The notes: a model not told the origin generated them from the letters alone. Positions 46,667-55,694 are shown, counted from the first letter of the stretch. The stretch: DNA of 64,000 bases from Oceanobacillus kimchii X50 (GCF_000340475.1 NZ_CM001792.1:562925-626924), one strand, 5' to 3'. Numbers and translations: made by a program.

Positions 46667-46770
46667 TTATTGTGATCATCCTTGCTTTGTAAATATTCAA
46701 ATAGTTTTTTACTTTATATAATGAAAAAATGATGTACTTAAACTAATGGGGCAGGATAGTGCAAGAGTCA
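46667..46770 (+). repeat. Copy of the tRNA-Leu right flank
   Basis: About 100 bp (TTATTGTGAT, AAATATTCAAATA, TGTACTTAAACTAA, GGGGCAGGATAGT) matching 55743-55866 with a few gaps. At both places it directly follows an att-like unit, so it is probably the original chromosomal flank, duplicated. Confidence 0.75.
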
Positions 46771-46790
46771 GTTATTAATGAGGTGATTTT

Positions 46791-48512
46791 ATGAAATCTA
46801 ATAAAATAGAAAGTTCTTTAATCGTCGCTAAAAAGCATATCCCTTTTATAGCAACAAAAACTGAGGATGTACTACCGTCAGAATTTGTTGCACGTTTCGA
46901 ACTTTATCCAGAAAATAAACGAAGACCTGTCAACAAAATTTTGTTTAGAAACGATTACTTTCAATTGACATATAGTATGAAGAAAAAAGATTTGGTTATA
47001 TCGTCCAGAGGAGATATTGTCTATTCAGCTATTCCTTATGATACAGCTAGGAACTATATCCAACGTGCAACTATACAGTACTTACTCCATCCAGAAGAGG
47101 TACGAGAGTATATTAAAATGCATAAAGGTAATTTAGAAAAATACATTATGCTTAGTATTTTTCAAGTCACAAAAAAACGTGTTGATAAAAACTCTTTTGA
47201 AGTTAAACAAGCTTATAATGCAATATTTCAAGATCCATTATTTGAGATTCAAATTCTTGGGCGACTACTGCAACATGATGAAACTGGGCCGATTTCTGCA
47301 AATCTAGCAGGTAAGTTCTTGTTTAGTGAGAATGTATACACAGGAATATCTGAGTATATTTTCGAATATCTTAACTTTGTCGTTCAACTTACTAAATCTT
47401 TACCAATAAGAACTGATGGAAAAAGTGTTAAATTATTAGAAACAAATCTTTTAAAGCGATCTTTTACCAATAATAGAACTAAGAATCAGTTTTTAACCAA
47501 TAAATCAGATATAAAACTAGCATTGAGTATAATACCTCAAGTAGAAAAGGTAAATACAGAAAATCCAATCGTGATTGCCAAACAGTCCTTGCATTTAAAT
47601 GATAAGCCGATTTTACGATCCAGGTCAGGGGAAGAAATTTCTCAATTTAGAAAAAAATATATTCCGCATAGTGTTCATCCTAAAGAAGCAGAAAAATATT
47701 TTGAAAATGTTCTTTCAACAGAGAATACAAATTTATTGAATGTTGTTTCTGATGTCCACACTATGGACGGGAAGCTTCCATTCGTTAACAAGAATTTCAA
47801 TATATTGGTAGGGGATATTTCAGATTCTCGTGTAACAAACGAAGATATTAAAGGTATTTATGTAATTGGAAATCATGAATTAGTAGATGTATTGCCGGAT
47901 AATAATAATATAGAAGAACTGCAAGGAAAGAAATGGAGTCCATTTTTGAATAGTGAATGGTTTAAACAACTTTTAGAAAATCCTGATGAGTCATGGTACA
48001 TGTTGCCTGTGGGTAACCATAAATTTTACGAGGTAGTAAAGGTTGAACTTGAAAAAAGATTTCCACAATTAAACGTATTACATAACAATCATATAGTTCA
48101 TGAAGGAGTCCGATATATCGGACTTACAATACCTGTTGCTTTAGTTAAGAGAAAGAAAGAGCAACAAAAATTTATTCTTAAATCATTAAAAAAATTACTA
48201 AACAACGATTATGATATTCCAACAATAATAGTCTCACATGCGCCACTATTTAATGAACTGAGTATGCTTTCAATAAAAAGTAAAGCGTATAATAAGGATT
48301 ACAATTTGTCCGAACCTAAAATTGAAAAATTATTTAAGGAATATAATATAATCGGAGCCATACATGGCCATCACCATATACCAGCGTCATCTGGCCAAAG
48401 CAAAATTGTGAAATTTGCAAGCAAAGAGCTATTTGTGGTGTGCTCAATTTATTCTAAAATGAATACAGGATTCGAGTTAATGAATCTGATAAATCCTAAG
48501 TTAACGAACTAA
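46791..48512 (+). CDS. Metallophosphoesterase with a large unknown N-terminal region
   Basis: 573 residues. The C-terminal ~260 have the calcineurin-like set: SDVH near 320, GDISDS near 342, GNHE at ~360, SHAP near 482 and GHHH near 520. The first ~310 residues match no family I recognise and look mostly helical. The substrate could be a nucleic acid or nucleotide. It sits between att-like units B and C, so it is element cargo or trapped flank. ATG follows GAGGTG. Confidence 0.78.
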   Translation: MKSNKIESSLIVAKKHIPFIATKTEDVLPSEFVARFELYPENKRRPVNKILFRNDYFQLTYSMKKKDLVISSRGDIVYSAIPYDTARNYIQRATIQYLLHPEEVREYIKMHKGNLEKYIMLSIFQVTKKRVDKNSFEVKQAYNAIFQDPLFEIQILGRLLQHDETGPISANLAGKFLFSENVYTGISEYIFEYLNFVVQLTKSLPIRTDGKSVKLLETNLLKRSFTNNRTKNQFLTNKSDIKLALSIIPQVEKVNTENPIVIAKQSLHLNDKPILRSRSGEEISQFRKKYIPHSVHPKEAEKYFENVLSTENTNLLNVVSDVHTMDGKLPFVNKNFNILVGDISDSRVTNEDIKGIYVIGNHELVDVLPDNNNIEELQGKKWSPFLNSEWFKQLLENPDESWYMLPVGNHKFYEVVKVELEKRFPQLNVLHNNHIVHEGVRYIGLTIPVALVKRKKEQQKFILKSLKKLLNNDYDIPTIIVSHAPLFNELSMLSIKSKAYNKDYNLSEPKIEKLFKEYNIIGAIHGHHHIPASSGQSKIVKFASKELFVVCSIYSKMNTGFELMNLINPKLTN

Positions 48513-48704
48513 GAAATTCAATCAATAGAATAACGTGTGCTTTAATTGAAGAAAGTTATAAAAACAAAAATCTTATTGTGAAAAGACGAATGTTAGAAGG
48601 TATTTATTGAATATTGTTCGTATATGAGTTTTATCAAAAATGACCAATAATTAACCAAAATAAATTAAAGTATAGAATAAAATAAAAAACTAATAACATA
48701 AAAT

Positions 48705-48802
48705 GCGATCAAATAGAGGATTTATACCCTATTATAAGTTCTCTCCATATTGAGGGCTTAGTGGGAAATAATCCCGTGGAGGTTCAAATCCTCTCGACCG
48801 CA
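48705..48802 (+). repeat. att-like unit C
   Basis: GCGATC ... ATATTGAGGGCTTAGTGGG ... GTTCAAATCCTCTCGACCGCA: a diverged copy of the tRNA-Leu 3' end with its variable arm and T arm, preceded by the att left arm. Confidence 0.85.
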
Positions 48803-48821
48803 TTTTTATACGAAAGCAGTG

Positions 48822-48856
48822 ATACCAATGGATGAAGTTCCATTGGTATTTTTTTG
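48822..48856. terminator. Terminator copy after att-like unit C
   Basis: ATACCAATGG ATGAAGTT CCATTGGTAT then T7, a repaired-stem variant of the hairpin at 25502. Confidence 0.8.
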
Positions 48857-48908
48857 TATCTATATTGTTTGTAAATAACTTTAGTGTTACTAAAATATTC
48901 ACCAATTG

Positions 48909-49004
48909 CTAAAACAAGCTATCAAGTTGCTCAGCAGTTTTTCGTGTTTGTTCAAAAATAAATGACCATATACATCTATAGTCGTTTTAATAGAAACATG
49001 TCCT
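48909..49004 (-). pseudogene. Integrase 3'-end relic, next to unit C
   Basis: Minus strand reads GHVSIKTTIDVYGHLF, then after one frameshift EQTRKTAEQLDSLF and stop, matching the last 31 residues of the integrase at 25605. The catalytic Tyr is retained but the rest of the gene is gone. Confidence 0.85.
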
Positions 49005-49333
49005 GATATACAAGTAAGTCTCATTGTGATTTTAGTGATTAATAATGAATAGGAGGAATACTCTAAAACATATAACATAAGAAAAATATTACTAATGAAC
49101 TAAGTTTTATTGGTATTTTAGATTTATCTTATTTAAATTGAGCATTATAATTTGATATTTTCCTAGTTTTTCATAAAATAGTATTTTTATACTAGTTTAT
49201 TAGAGATTAATTTTCCTTTTTATCCCATTTAAGGAAACTATTGCAAATATATTCATAGTATTATATGCTTATTTTAGACATATTTCTAAATATTTGGTTT
49301 TATGTCTAAATTAAAAAGAAAAGAGGTGTTAAA

Positions 49334-49540
49334 ATGGGTAATTTGGAATGCTTAGATAACTCTTATACTGAATTGTCAAGCGAGGATATGTATGATGTAT
49401 CTGGTGGACTAGCAATTACTATAGCGGGTGTTACTCTTGTAATTACTGCTAAAGGGCTAGGAATGTTAGCAGGTATAATTGGTGGTACGTATTCTATTGG
49501 TTACGCAATAGGTCAAGGATGGGCTTATATCAAAAAGTAA
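49334..49540 (+). CDS. Class IIb-type bacteriocin precursor peptide 1
   Basis: 68 residues: a 25-residue double-glycine leader (ELSSEDMYDVSGG) then a 43-residue hydrophobic mature peptide (LAITIAGVTL ... GWAYIKK) with several GxxxG-type spacings (GMLAG, GTYSIG, GYAIGQG). ATG follows AGAGGTG. The adjacent C39-peptidase transporter would cut after GG and export it. Recognition is by leader, size and context. Confidence 0.85.
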   Translation: MGNLECLDNSYTELSSEDMYDVSGGLAITIAGVTLVITAKGLGMLAGIIGGTYSIGYAIGQGWAYIKK

Positions 49541-49565
49541 AAAAAGATGAGAGGAGTTTTTGGTT

Positions 49566-49772
49566 ATGGCAGAAGTAATGAAGTTTGATCAATTGAATAA
49601 TGAGTTATCATTAGAAGAAATGTATGATTGTAATGGTGGACTAGCAATTACCATTATGGGGGTAACCTTTGTGGGGTGGAAAGCAGCTGCTATTATTGCC
49701 TCTGGTGTTACAACTTTAGCTGGTGTAGCTGGATTAGGTTTTTGGAATGGCTACAACGGTACTAAAAAATAA
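49566..49772 (+). CDS. Class IIb-type bacteriocin precursor peptide 2
   Basis: 68 residues from ATG 49566 (GAGGAG upstream), with a 25-residue leader ending ELSLEEMYDCNGG and a 43-residue mature peptide that also begins LAITI-GVT. The two peptides share leader and start but differ after about ten residues, which suits a two-peptide pore former arising by duplication. The Cys in the leader is unusual. Confidence 0.85.
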   Translation: MAEVMKFDQLNNELSLEEMYDCNGGLAITIMGVTFVGWKAAAIIASGVTTLAGVAGLGFWNGYNGTKK

Positions 49773-49830
49773 TTTTAGATTATTTGAAAAATAATAGTAG
49801 AAAGTAATATCCTACTAGGAGGATTTCATT

Positions 49831-50025
49831 ATGCTTGAGATTTTCGGCAAAGAATTCAAGTTAGATATTTTAATATTCTCATTTATTTTTATACTTAGTT
49901 TAGGTATTATCTCTTTGAATTTATTATACTTCTTTAAATTTAATTCGAGTTTAATTAATTTAAATATGGGAGCAGGCTTAATTTTGCTTATCTATTCAAG
50001 TTATAAATTATTTATTAAAGGATAA
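49831..50025 (+). CDS. Small two-helix membrane protein, probable bacteriocin immunity
   Basis: 64 residues with two membrane helices (~13-33 and ~45-62). It follows the two precursors and precedes the terminator, the normal place for an immunity gene. No family recognised. AGGAGG ribosome site. Confidence 0.65.
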   Translation: MLEIFGKEFKLDILIFSFIFILSLGIISLNLLYFFKFNSSLINLNMGAGLILLIYSSYKLFIKG

Positions 50026-50056
50026 CTAGGGAAAAATATTTATTTGAATTTATTAG

Positions 50057-50107
50057 AGTGGATTATCAAACTTGCTGAAATGAGAAGTTGATAATCCACT
50101 TTTATTA
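50057..50107 (+). terminator. Terminator between structural and export genes
   Basis: Long stem AGTGGATTATCAAACTT / AAGTTGATAATCCACT with an 11-nt loop and TTTTATT. Partial read-through would give more precursor than transporter. Confidence 0.8.
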
Positions 50108-50146
50108 TCATTTTTATTAAAATGTAATTCAATCTTGGGGGACAAA

Positions 50147-52303
50147 ATGAAATTAAAAAAATATAAATATGTAAAGCAAAAAGATCAAAAAGACTGTGGT
50201 CCAGCTAGTATTGCAACAGTTCTAAAACAATATAACTCTAATGTAAGTATTGCAAAAATAAGAGAAGTGTCGGGAACTTCTGATACAGGAACTAATGCAT
50301 TAGGGATTGTAAAAGGGTTGGAGTATTTTAATTTTAAGGTAAAATCCATAAAAGCTGATATGAATATCTTTAAAGAGAAAGATTTACCTTATCCTGCTAT
50401 TGCTCACATAGTTAAAGATAAACTATTACTTCATTTTATTGTTATTTTAAATGTTGGAAAGAAAAAAATAACAATAGCGGACCCAAGTGAGGGAGTTAAG
50501 AAGTTAACCTATGAAGAATTTGAAGAAATGTGGACAGGAGTTGTATTTTTCTGTCTTCCAAATGATAACTATGAAATGGTAAAAGATAAAAATGAACAAT
50601 TAGAGCAAATTTTTAAAATGATTATTAGTGATAAAAAATTAATAACCCATATAATACTAGCTTCTATACTTGTTATTTTAATTGGGATAGGAACTTCTTT
50701 TTACTTTCAAACTATTATTGACTCAATAATTCCTTCAGGTGCTGAAAAAACACTACATATTATATCTATTGCACTTATAGTATCATATATTTTTCAGTCT
50801 CTATTTGAATATATAAAGAATTATATGCTCGCAGTATTAGGAAATAGGATGAGTATCAAAGTAATGTTGGGTTATTATAGGCATGTAATGAATTTACCAA
50901 TGAATTTTTTTGCTACTAGAAAATCGGGCGAAATAGTTTCAAGGTTTATGGATGCTAGTAAAGTTATAGATGCTTTGGGTAGTGTTGTTCTTACGAGTAT
51001 TATTGATGTTTCTATGGTACTAATTGTTGGTGCAGTTCTTTACTTTCAAAATCAAACTTTATTTTTCGTTACCGTTTTAACAATTCCCATATATGCCTTA
51101 ATAATTTTATCGTTTATAAAATGGTATGAGAAAGCTAACAAACAAGAATTACAAGATAATGCACATTTAAATTCATATATAATTGAGTCATTAAACGGTA
51201 TAGAGACAATTAAAGCTTCACAAGCTGATGAATCATCAGTACGTAAAGTAGACAATTTATTTTTAGTATACATAAATTCTATGATGAGAACTTTTAATAT
51301 AGATAATCTACAAACACTATTAAAGAGAATGATTCAGTTAGTAAGTACGGGAGTTATATTATGGATAGGTGCTACACTAGTTTTAGATAATGAACTTTCT
51401 ATTGGTCAGTTGATAACATTTAATTCTTTATTGGTGTATTTTACTGACCCATTGTTAAATATAATAAATTTACAGCCTAGGTTGCAAACAGCAAAAGTTG
51501 CTGCAGAAAGGCTTAATGATGTGATGATAATTGATTCAGAAATGGAAGAAAACGAAAATAAAAAAATTTCAAATGATATTATATTTGATGGGGATATTGA
51601 ATTAAAAGATGTATCCTTTAATTATCCTACAAGAAGAGAAGTATTAAAAAATATAAACATTAGTATAAGTTCAGCTGAAAAAATTGCTATCGTAGGTAAA
51701 AGTGGTTCTGGAAAGTCTACGTTAGCAAAATTATTAGTTTCTTTTTATAACACAACCAAAGGAGAAATATTGTTTAATAAATACAATATTGAGGATGTTG
51801 ATAAAAACTATCTGAGAAAAAAAATAACGTTAGTACCTCAAAAACCCTTTTTTTTCAGTGGTACAATCTATGAAAATCTTACCTTTGGTATTGACAGAGA
51901 TGTTAACTTAGAAGAGATTGTTGAAGTGTGTAAAAAAGTTCAAATTCATGAATTTATATCTAGTCTTCCTTTAAGATATAATTCTTATCTTGAAGAGAAT
52001 GGAGATAATTTCTCTGGTGGTCAACAACAACGTTTAGCTTTAGCTAGAGCTTTGTTAAGAAAATCTAAGGTTATTATTTTGGACGAAGCAACTAGTAACG
52101 TGGATCAATTCACTGAAAAAAAGATAATGAACGAAATATTAAATGATAAAGATTTGACGATTATAATAATAGCACACAGGCTTTCTATATTAACAAACTG
52201 TGATTCTATTTATGTTATTAAGGACAATATTATTGCTGAGAATGGAACTCATAAGGAATTAATAGAAAAAGGTGGTTTATATTATGACATGTGGAATATT
52301 TAA
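50147..52303 (+). CDS. Bacteriocin ABC transporter with C39 leader peptidase
   Basis: 718 residues. N-terminal C39 peptidase (~1-130) with the catalytic Cys in QKDCGPAS and His in LLHFIVI; ABC membrane domain (~160-440); nucleotide-binding domain (~480-715) with GKSGSGKST, FSGGQQQR and VIILDEATS. It removes double-glycine leaders and exports the peptides. ATG 50147 follows GGGGG. Confidence 0.93.
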   Translation: MKLKKYKYVKQKDQKDCGPASIATVLKQYNSNVSIAKIREVSGTSDTGTNALGIVKGLEYFNFKVKSIKADMNIFKEKDLPYPAIAHIVKDKLLLHFIVILNVGKKKITIADPSEGVKKLTYEEFEEMWTGVVFFCLPNDNYEMVKDKNEQLEQIFKMIISDKKLITHIILASILVILIGIGTSFYFQTIIDSIIPSGAEKTLHIISIALIVSYIFQSLFEYIKNYMLAVLGNRMSIKVMLGYYRHVMNLPMNFFATRKSGEIVSRFMDASKVIDALGSVVLTSIIDVSMVLIVGAVLYFQNQTLFFVTVLTIPIYALIILSFIKWYEKANKQELQDNAHLNSYIIESLNGIETIKASQADESSVRKVDNLFLVYINSMMRTFNIDNLQTLLKRMIQLVSTGVILWIGATLVLDNELSIGQLITFNSLLVYFTDPLLNIINLQPRLQTAKVAAERLNDVMIIDSEMEENENKKISNDIIFDGDIELKDVSFNYPTRREVLKNINISISSAEKIAIVGKSGSGKSTLAKLLVSFYNTTKGEILFNKYNIEDVDKNYLRKKITLVPQKPFFFSGTIYENLTFGIDRDVNLEEIVEVCKKVQIHEFISSLPLRYNSYLEENGDNFSGGQQQRLALARALLRKSKVIILDEATSNVDQFTEKKIMNEILNDKDLTIIIIAHRLSILTNCDSIYVIKDNIIAENGTHKELIEKGGLYYDMWNI

Positions 52304-52318
52304 TAGGTGGGGTATAAC

Positions 52319-53395
52319 ATGGTTGATATAAACTCTATTAAAGTAGAAAGTGAGATATATAAAAAAAAATATAGCAAAACCGGATTAATTATAATCTATC
52401 CTTTTTTAATTTTTATAGTAGTTTTATTATTATTTTTATTTTTAGCTGATAAAGAAGTTTATATAGAAGTACCAAGTAGTGTGAACACTTATAGTTCTAG
52501 TACAGATATTAAATCAAAAGTAGAAGGGGTGGTTCAATCAATTAATGTTAAAAATGGAGATTATGTAGAAGCTGGGGATATAATTATGGAAATAGATTCT
52601 CAGGAAACTAAAGAAGAAATAAAAAATATTGAACAGGAAATAGATCGATTAAATATAGAAAAGAGTAATATTGATAATTTTAAAAAAAGTGTAGTTGAGA
52701 AATCAAACTATTTATCTGAAGATAACATAGAGTTTCAAATCATGTATAATAATTATATAATACAGACAGAAAAAATAACCCTTGAAAACCGTATTTTAAC
52801 TCATAAAATTGAAGAGGTTTCTAATGAGAGTATAGTTGAAGAATATAGACTTCAACAAGAAATTAATAATAAATCTCAGCAAGAGCTAAAATATCAATTG
52901 TTAATAGACTCATTTCAAAAAGAAAAAAATATTATAGAAAAGATTGATGAAAGTTTAAATACATTAAGTGAACTTGAATCAAGAAGAAATAATATGATTT
53001 TAAAGAGTGATGACAGTGGCTATGTTCAATTTAATAATCAAGTTTCAATTGGTTCTCAGATTATGGCCGGAGATGATTTGTATACAATAACAACTAATGA
53101 TAAATCCGAACTATATATACAGGGGTTAGTATCTACAGATAAAATTAGTGCATTGAATAAAGGGCAAAAAGCAAATTTCTCAATTCAAAATAGTATTGAT
53201 AAAGAAACTAATATTGTAGAAAGTGAAATTATAAATATTGGTAAAACACCTGTAACAACTGAAGAAGGTAATTATTATATAATAGAGACGGATATTATAG
53301 AGAATGATAACCTAACTTTAGGCATGACAGGTAATTTAAATATAATAACTGATACCGTTACTTATTTAGATTATTTTTGGAATAAATTATTTTAG
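52319..53395 (+). CDS. HlyD/MFP-like accessory protein of bacteriocin export
   Basis: 358 residues: one N-terminal membrane helix (~20-42), biotinyl-lipoyl-like halves (VEGVVQSINVKNGDYVEAGD and SDDSGYVQFNNQVS), long coiled coil (~95-225) and a beta-barrel end. Partner of the ABC transporter, 15 bp upstream. ATG after GGTGGGG. Confidence 0.85.
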   Translation: MVDINSIKVESEIYKKKYSKTGLIIIYPFLIFIVVLLLFLFLADKEVYIEVPSSVNTYSSSTDIKSKVEGVVQSINVKNGDYVEAGDIIMEIDSQETKEEIKNIEQEIDRLNIEKSNIDNFKKSVVEKSNYLSEDNIEFQIMYNNYIIQTEKITLENRILTHKIEEVSNESIVEEYRLQQEINNKSQQELKYQLLIDSFQKEKNIIEKIDESLNTLSELESRRNNMILKSDDSGYVQFNNQVSIGSQIMAGDDLYTITTNDKSELYIQGLVSTDKISALNKGQKANFSIQNSIDKETNIVESEIINIGKTPVTTEEGNYYIIETDIIENDNLTLGMTGNLNIITDTVTYLDYFWNKLF

Positions 53396-53509
53396 AAAAC
53401 ACGAATAATTTTTGTTATAAATTGTTTTATGTTCGGTTAATTGATTGTCCACATATATACCAAAATATAAATAAAAACGTATTAAATTATATAAAATGGG
53501 TTAATAGAT

Positions 53510-53610
53510 GCGGTCAAATAAAGGATTTGCAACGTATTATAAGGTCTCTCAATATTGAGGGCCTAGTGGGCGTATAGCCCGTGTGGGTTCAAATCCCACT
53601 GACCGCATCT
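53510..53610 (+). repeat. att unit D, likely functional attR
   Basis: GCGGTC (53510) to GACCGC (53601) with the palindrome CTCAATATTGAG (53548-53559). Bases 53555-53610 are identical to the tRNA-Leu 3' end at 25431-25486. A terminator copy follows at 53627-53659. Confidence 0.9.
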
Positions 53611-53664
53611 AAATATGAAATCAGTGATACCAATGGATGAAGATCTGTTGGTGTTTTTTGTATT

Positions 53665-53714
53665 GGAAATAGGTGACTATACACATCTATTGTTGTTTTA
53701 ATATAGAAGTGCCC
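53665..53714 (-). pseudogene. Integrase 3'-end relic next to unit D
   Basis: Minus strand reads GHFYIKTTIDVYSHLFP, matching the catalytic end of the integrase at 25605. Both sides are cut: it joins directly to an sso-like segment. Confidence 0.8.
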
Positions 53715-53723
53715 TTGGTAATC

Positions 53724-53787
53724 GGGGAGGAAAAGATGGAGATCTTTTAGCGTAGCGATTCTTTTTGATAAGAAAGAATAGTATCTG
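53724..53787 (+). repeat. Relic of the post-nicK (sso-like) segment
   Basis: GGAAAAGATGGAGATCTTTT with TAGCGTAGCGAT and the end GTATCTG repeats 31722-31783 of the ICE with small changes. Evidence that a second ICE of the same family once lay here and lost its interior. Confidence 0.8.
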
Positions 53788-53799
53788 AACATAATAGAT

Positions 53800-53846
53800 A
53801 AAAACTCACCTCCCAATCATAAGAGAGATTAGGAAGTAAGTTTTTT
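53800..53846 (-). terminator. Terminator of the methyltransferase gene
   Basis: AAACTTACTTCCTAATC against GATTGGGAGGTGAGTTT on the minus strand, with wobble pairs, then T5. Confidence 0.6.
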
Positions 53847-53859
53847 ATTAACTGATATA

Positions 53860-54774
53860 TTATTTTTTTACAGCATGGATGTAATGAATCGTTTCGAAAG
53901 CAGACAAATAGTCATTGCGATTATGAAAGAATCGATTATTGATCGTAACAGGTGATAAATGTTCATAGATAAGTAAACCTGCATTTTCTAACAATCCCTC
54001 TATTTCATCATAAGTAAAACATGATTTCATTGGCTCACCACTAGCTGAAGCCATTTGAACCATATTTTGCACTCGATTAGACATTCCTTTTTCTTTAAAA
54101 AGTTTTTCATCTGCATAATCAAAAACAATAGAACTTCCAGATGGAATTTTAGTGAATAATTTATCAACCAAGTTGGCAATTTCCTCTTTTGTTAAATAAT
54201 AAGAAACACCTAAAAGACTAAAGAAAGTTCTATGATTATCAAGCTCTTCCTCTATTAGGCTTTGATAGGAAAACTTTTTGGTAAAGTCCATAGGAATAAA
54301 ATGAAGATTACTAGGAATTTTGAACCTAGCTTGATCCAGTTTTTTCTTTTTAAATTCCTGAGTACTTGGATGATCAATTTCAAATATTTCTAATTTGTTT
54401 TTCATTTCTGGATGGCGGAAACAAAAAGTATCTAATCCGGCACCAAGTATGACATATTGCTTTAAACCTAGCCTGACTTCATTAAGTAATACTTTTTCAC
54501 AATACGCAGCTCGTGCCAAAGGTGTTGGAGAAAGTTGAACCTGAGTAATCCATTTTAGTATTTCGTCTGTATCATCTTTAAATTTTTGTGCGATTTCTTT
54601 GTTGAAGAACTGTATGCCTTGAACCATATTGGCTTTGATGTCGTTAAATTCTTTTTGTGAAAATAAATCTTTAGCTAAATAATCATTAAAAATCTTAGGT
54701 GTATCAAATTGACTATGATAAGCTCTACCGAAAGCTGCTATTAATGATGTTAAGCTCGACTCATTTATTTTCAT
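53860..54774 (-). CDS. Class I SAM-dependent methyltransferase (LCMT/TcmP-like)
   Basis: 304 residues of the leucine carboxyl methyltransferase-like family. The SAM site includes VILGAGLDTFCFR and the acidic EIFEIDHPSTQEFKK, with PMDFTK following. Related proteins (B. subtilis YktD type) have unknown or small-molecule O-methylation roles. ATG 54774 follows AAGGAG. A perfect 32-bp palindrome lies in its leader. Confidence 0.82.
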   Translation of the reverse strand: MKINESSLTSLIAAFGRAYHSQFDTPKIFNDYLAKDLFSQKEFNDIKANMVQGIQFFNKEIAQKFKDDTDEILKWITQVQLSPTPLARAAYCEKVLLNEVRLGLKQYVILGAGLDTFCFRHPEMKNKLEIFEIDHPSTQEFKKKKLDQARFKIPSNLHFIPMDFTKKFSYQSLIEEELDNHRTFFSLLGVSYYLTKEEIANLVDKLFTKIPSGSSIVFDYADEKLFKEKGMSNRVQNMVQMASASGEPMKSCFTYDEIEGLLENAGLLIYEHLSPVTINNRFFHNRNDYLSAFETIHYIHAVKK

Positions 54775-54806
54775 ATCACACCACTCCTTCAATTTAAAGA
54801 AATAAA

Positions 54807-54838
54807 AATAGGATTCTCCTGGCCAGGAGAATCCTATT
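54807..54838. repeat. Perfect 32-bp palindrome in a gene leader
   Basis: 16-bp arms AATAGGATTCTCCTGG and its exact complement with no spacer. On the minus strand it is followed by TTTTATTT and then the methyltransferase ribosome site, so it could be an attenuator or an operator. Confidence 0.85.
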
Positions 54839-55052
54839 ATATAATGTAATGTATAAAAAGTAAATTATAGCACAAAATAATTATTTTGTCAAATGATATA
54901 ATCGTTGTTATTTAAGAATCAATAGCAATTGTTGAAGAACATATCAAAAAAATGTTCAAACTTTTTTAATAAAAATTATATGAATTCATACGGAAAAAGC
55001 CATTTTGATCAATCTTTCAAAAGAGTTATTTGAGTTTTCTACTAAAACTTCT

Positions 55053-55469
55053 CTAAAAAACTTCTAGTTGGTTCATAAAATCTATAACGTCAGAGGAAAC
55101 CCAATATTCTTTAATTTTATTATTTTCAATATAGAAAATATCGGTTCCATCAAAGGAAACTAACTTTCCTCTTTCTGCTTTTGCTTCTTCCATTTTACCA
55201 TTATAAACACCTTTAAAATTCCACCGTGCAGAGACATAATTTCCATCTTCTATAGGTTCAACTACAAGTGACATTTTCACATTTTCAAAATAGTCTTTAG
55301 CTGATTCAATAACATCTTTCAAAGCATTTAACCCTTTTGTACTACCTGAATCTTTACCATCAGTTCTAGCTTGATGAACTACACAATTTTCATCTGTAAT
55401 TTGATTAAGAAAAGATATATCTTTGTTCCAAGCATCCATCCAATTTTGATATATTTCTTTTCCGTTCAT
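55053..55469 (-). CDS. SnoaL-like / NTF2-fold protein
   Basis: 138 residues of the NTF2-like superfamily (YQNWMDAWNKDISFLNQI, ending with NNKIKEYWVSSDVIDFMNQL). Such proteins are small polyketide cyclases or scavenging enzymes; the substrate is unknown. Cargo between att units D and E. Confidence 0.75.
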   Translation of the reverse strand: MNGKEIYQNWMDAWNKDISFLNQITDENCVVHQARTDGKDSGSTKGLNALKDVIESAKDYFENVKMSLVVEPIEDGNYVSARWNFKGVYNGKMEEAKAERGKLVSFDGTDIFYIENNKIKEYWVSSDVIDFMNQLEVF

Positions 55470-55639
55470 AAACGAACTCCTTTCTCTCTTTTATATCATA
55501 GATTTTTTGATATCTGAGTCTTACTACCCTTTTTAGCATTATTCATAACATTAATCAACTAATCAATCTTTACATATTAGGCATACACTTATATTTCCTT
55601 TGTGTTTTATTCTTTTAATGCGTAGTACCTTTATGTAGG

Positions 55640-55694
55640 TTGAGGGCTTACTGGGAATTAATCCAGTGGAGATCCAAAATACTTTCGACAGTAT
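55640..55694 (+). repeat. att-like unit E (most decayed)
   Basis: TTGAGGGCTTACTGGGAATT ... CAGTGGAGATCC ... CGACAGTATT aligns with unit C over the tRNA 3' part, with about one change in six. Confidence 0.65.

Larger units (their letters stand above)
48513..49333. other. 821-bp junction region, no intact gene
   Basis: Holds, in order, AT-rich sequence, att-like unit C, its terminator, an integrase scrap, and about 300 bp of AT-rich promoter region for the bacteriocin genes. Confidence 0.7.

Noticed and set aside
48705..48802. Unit C as the working right end of the ICE
   Set aside because: Its tRNA part differs from tRNA-Leu at many positions, while unit D is identical over 56 bp, so D is preferred.
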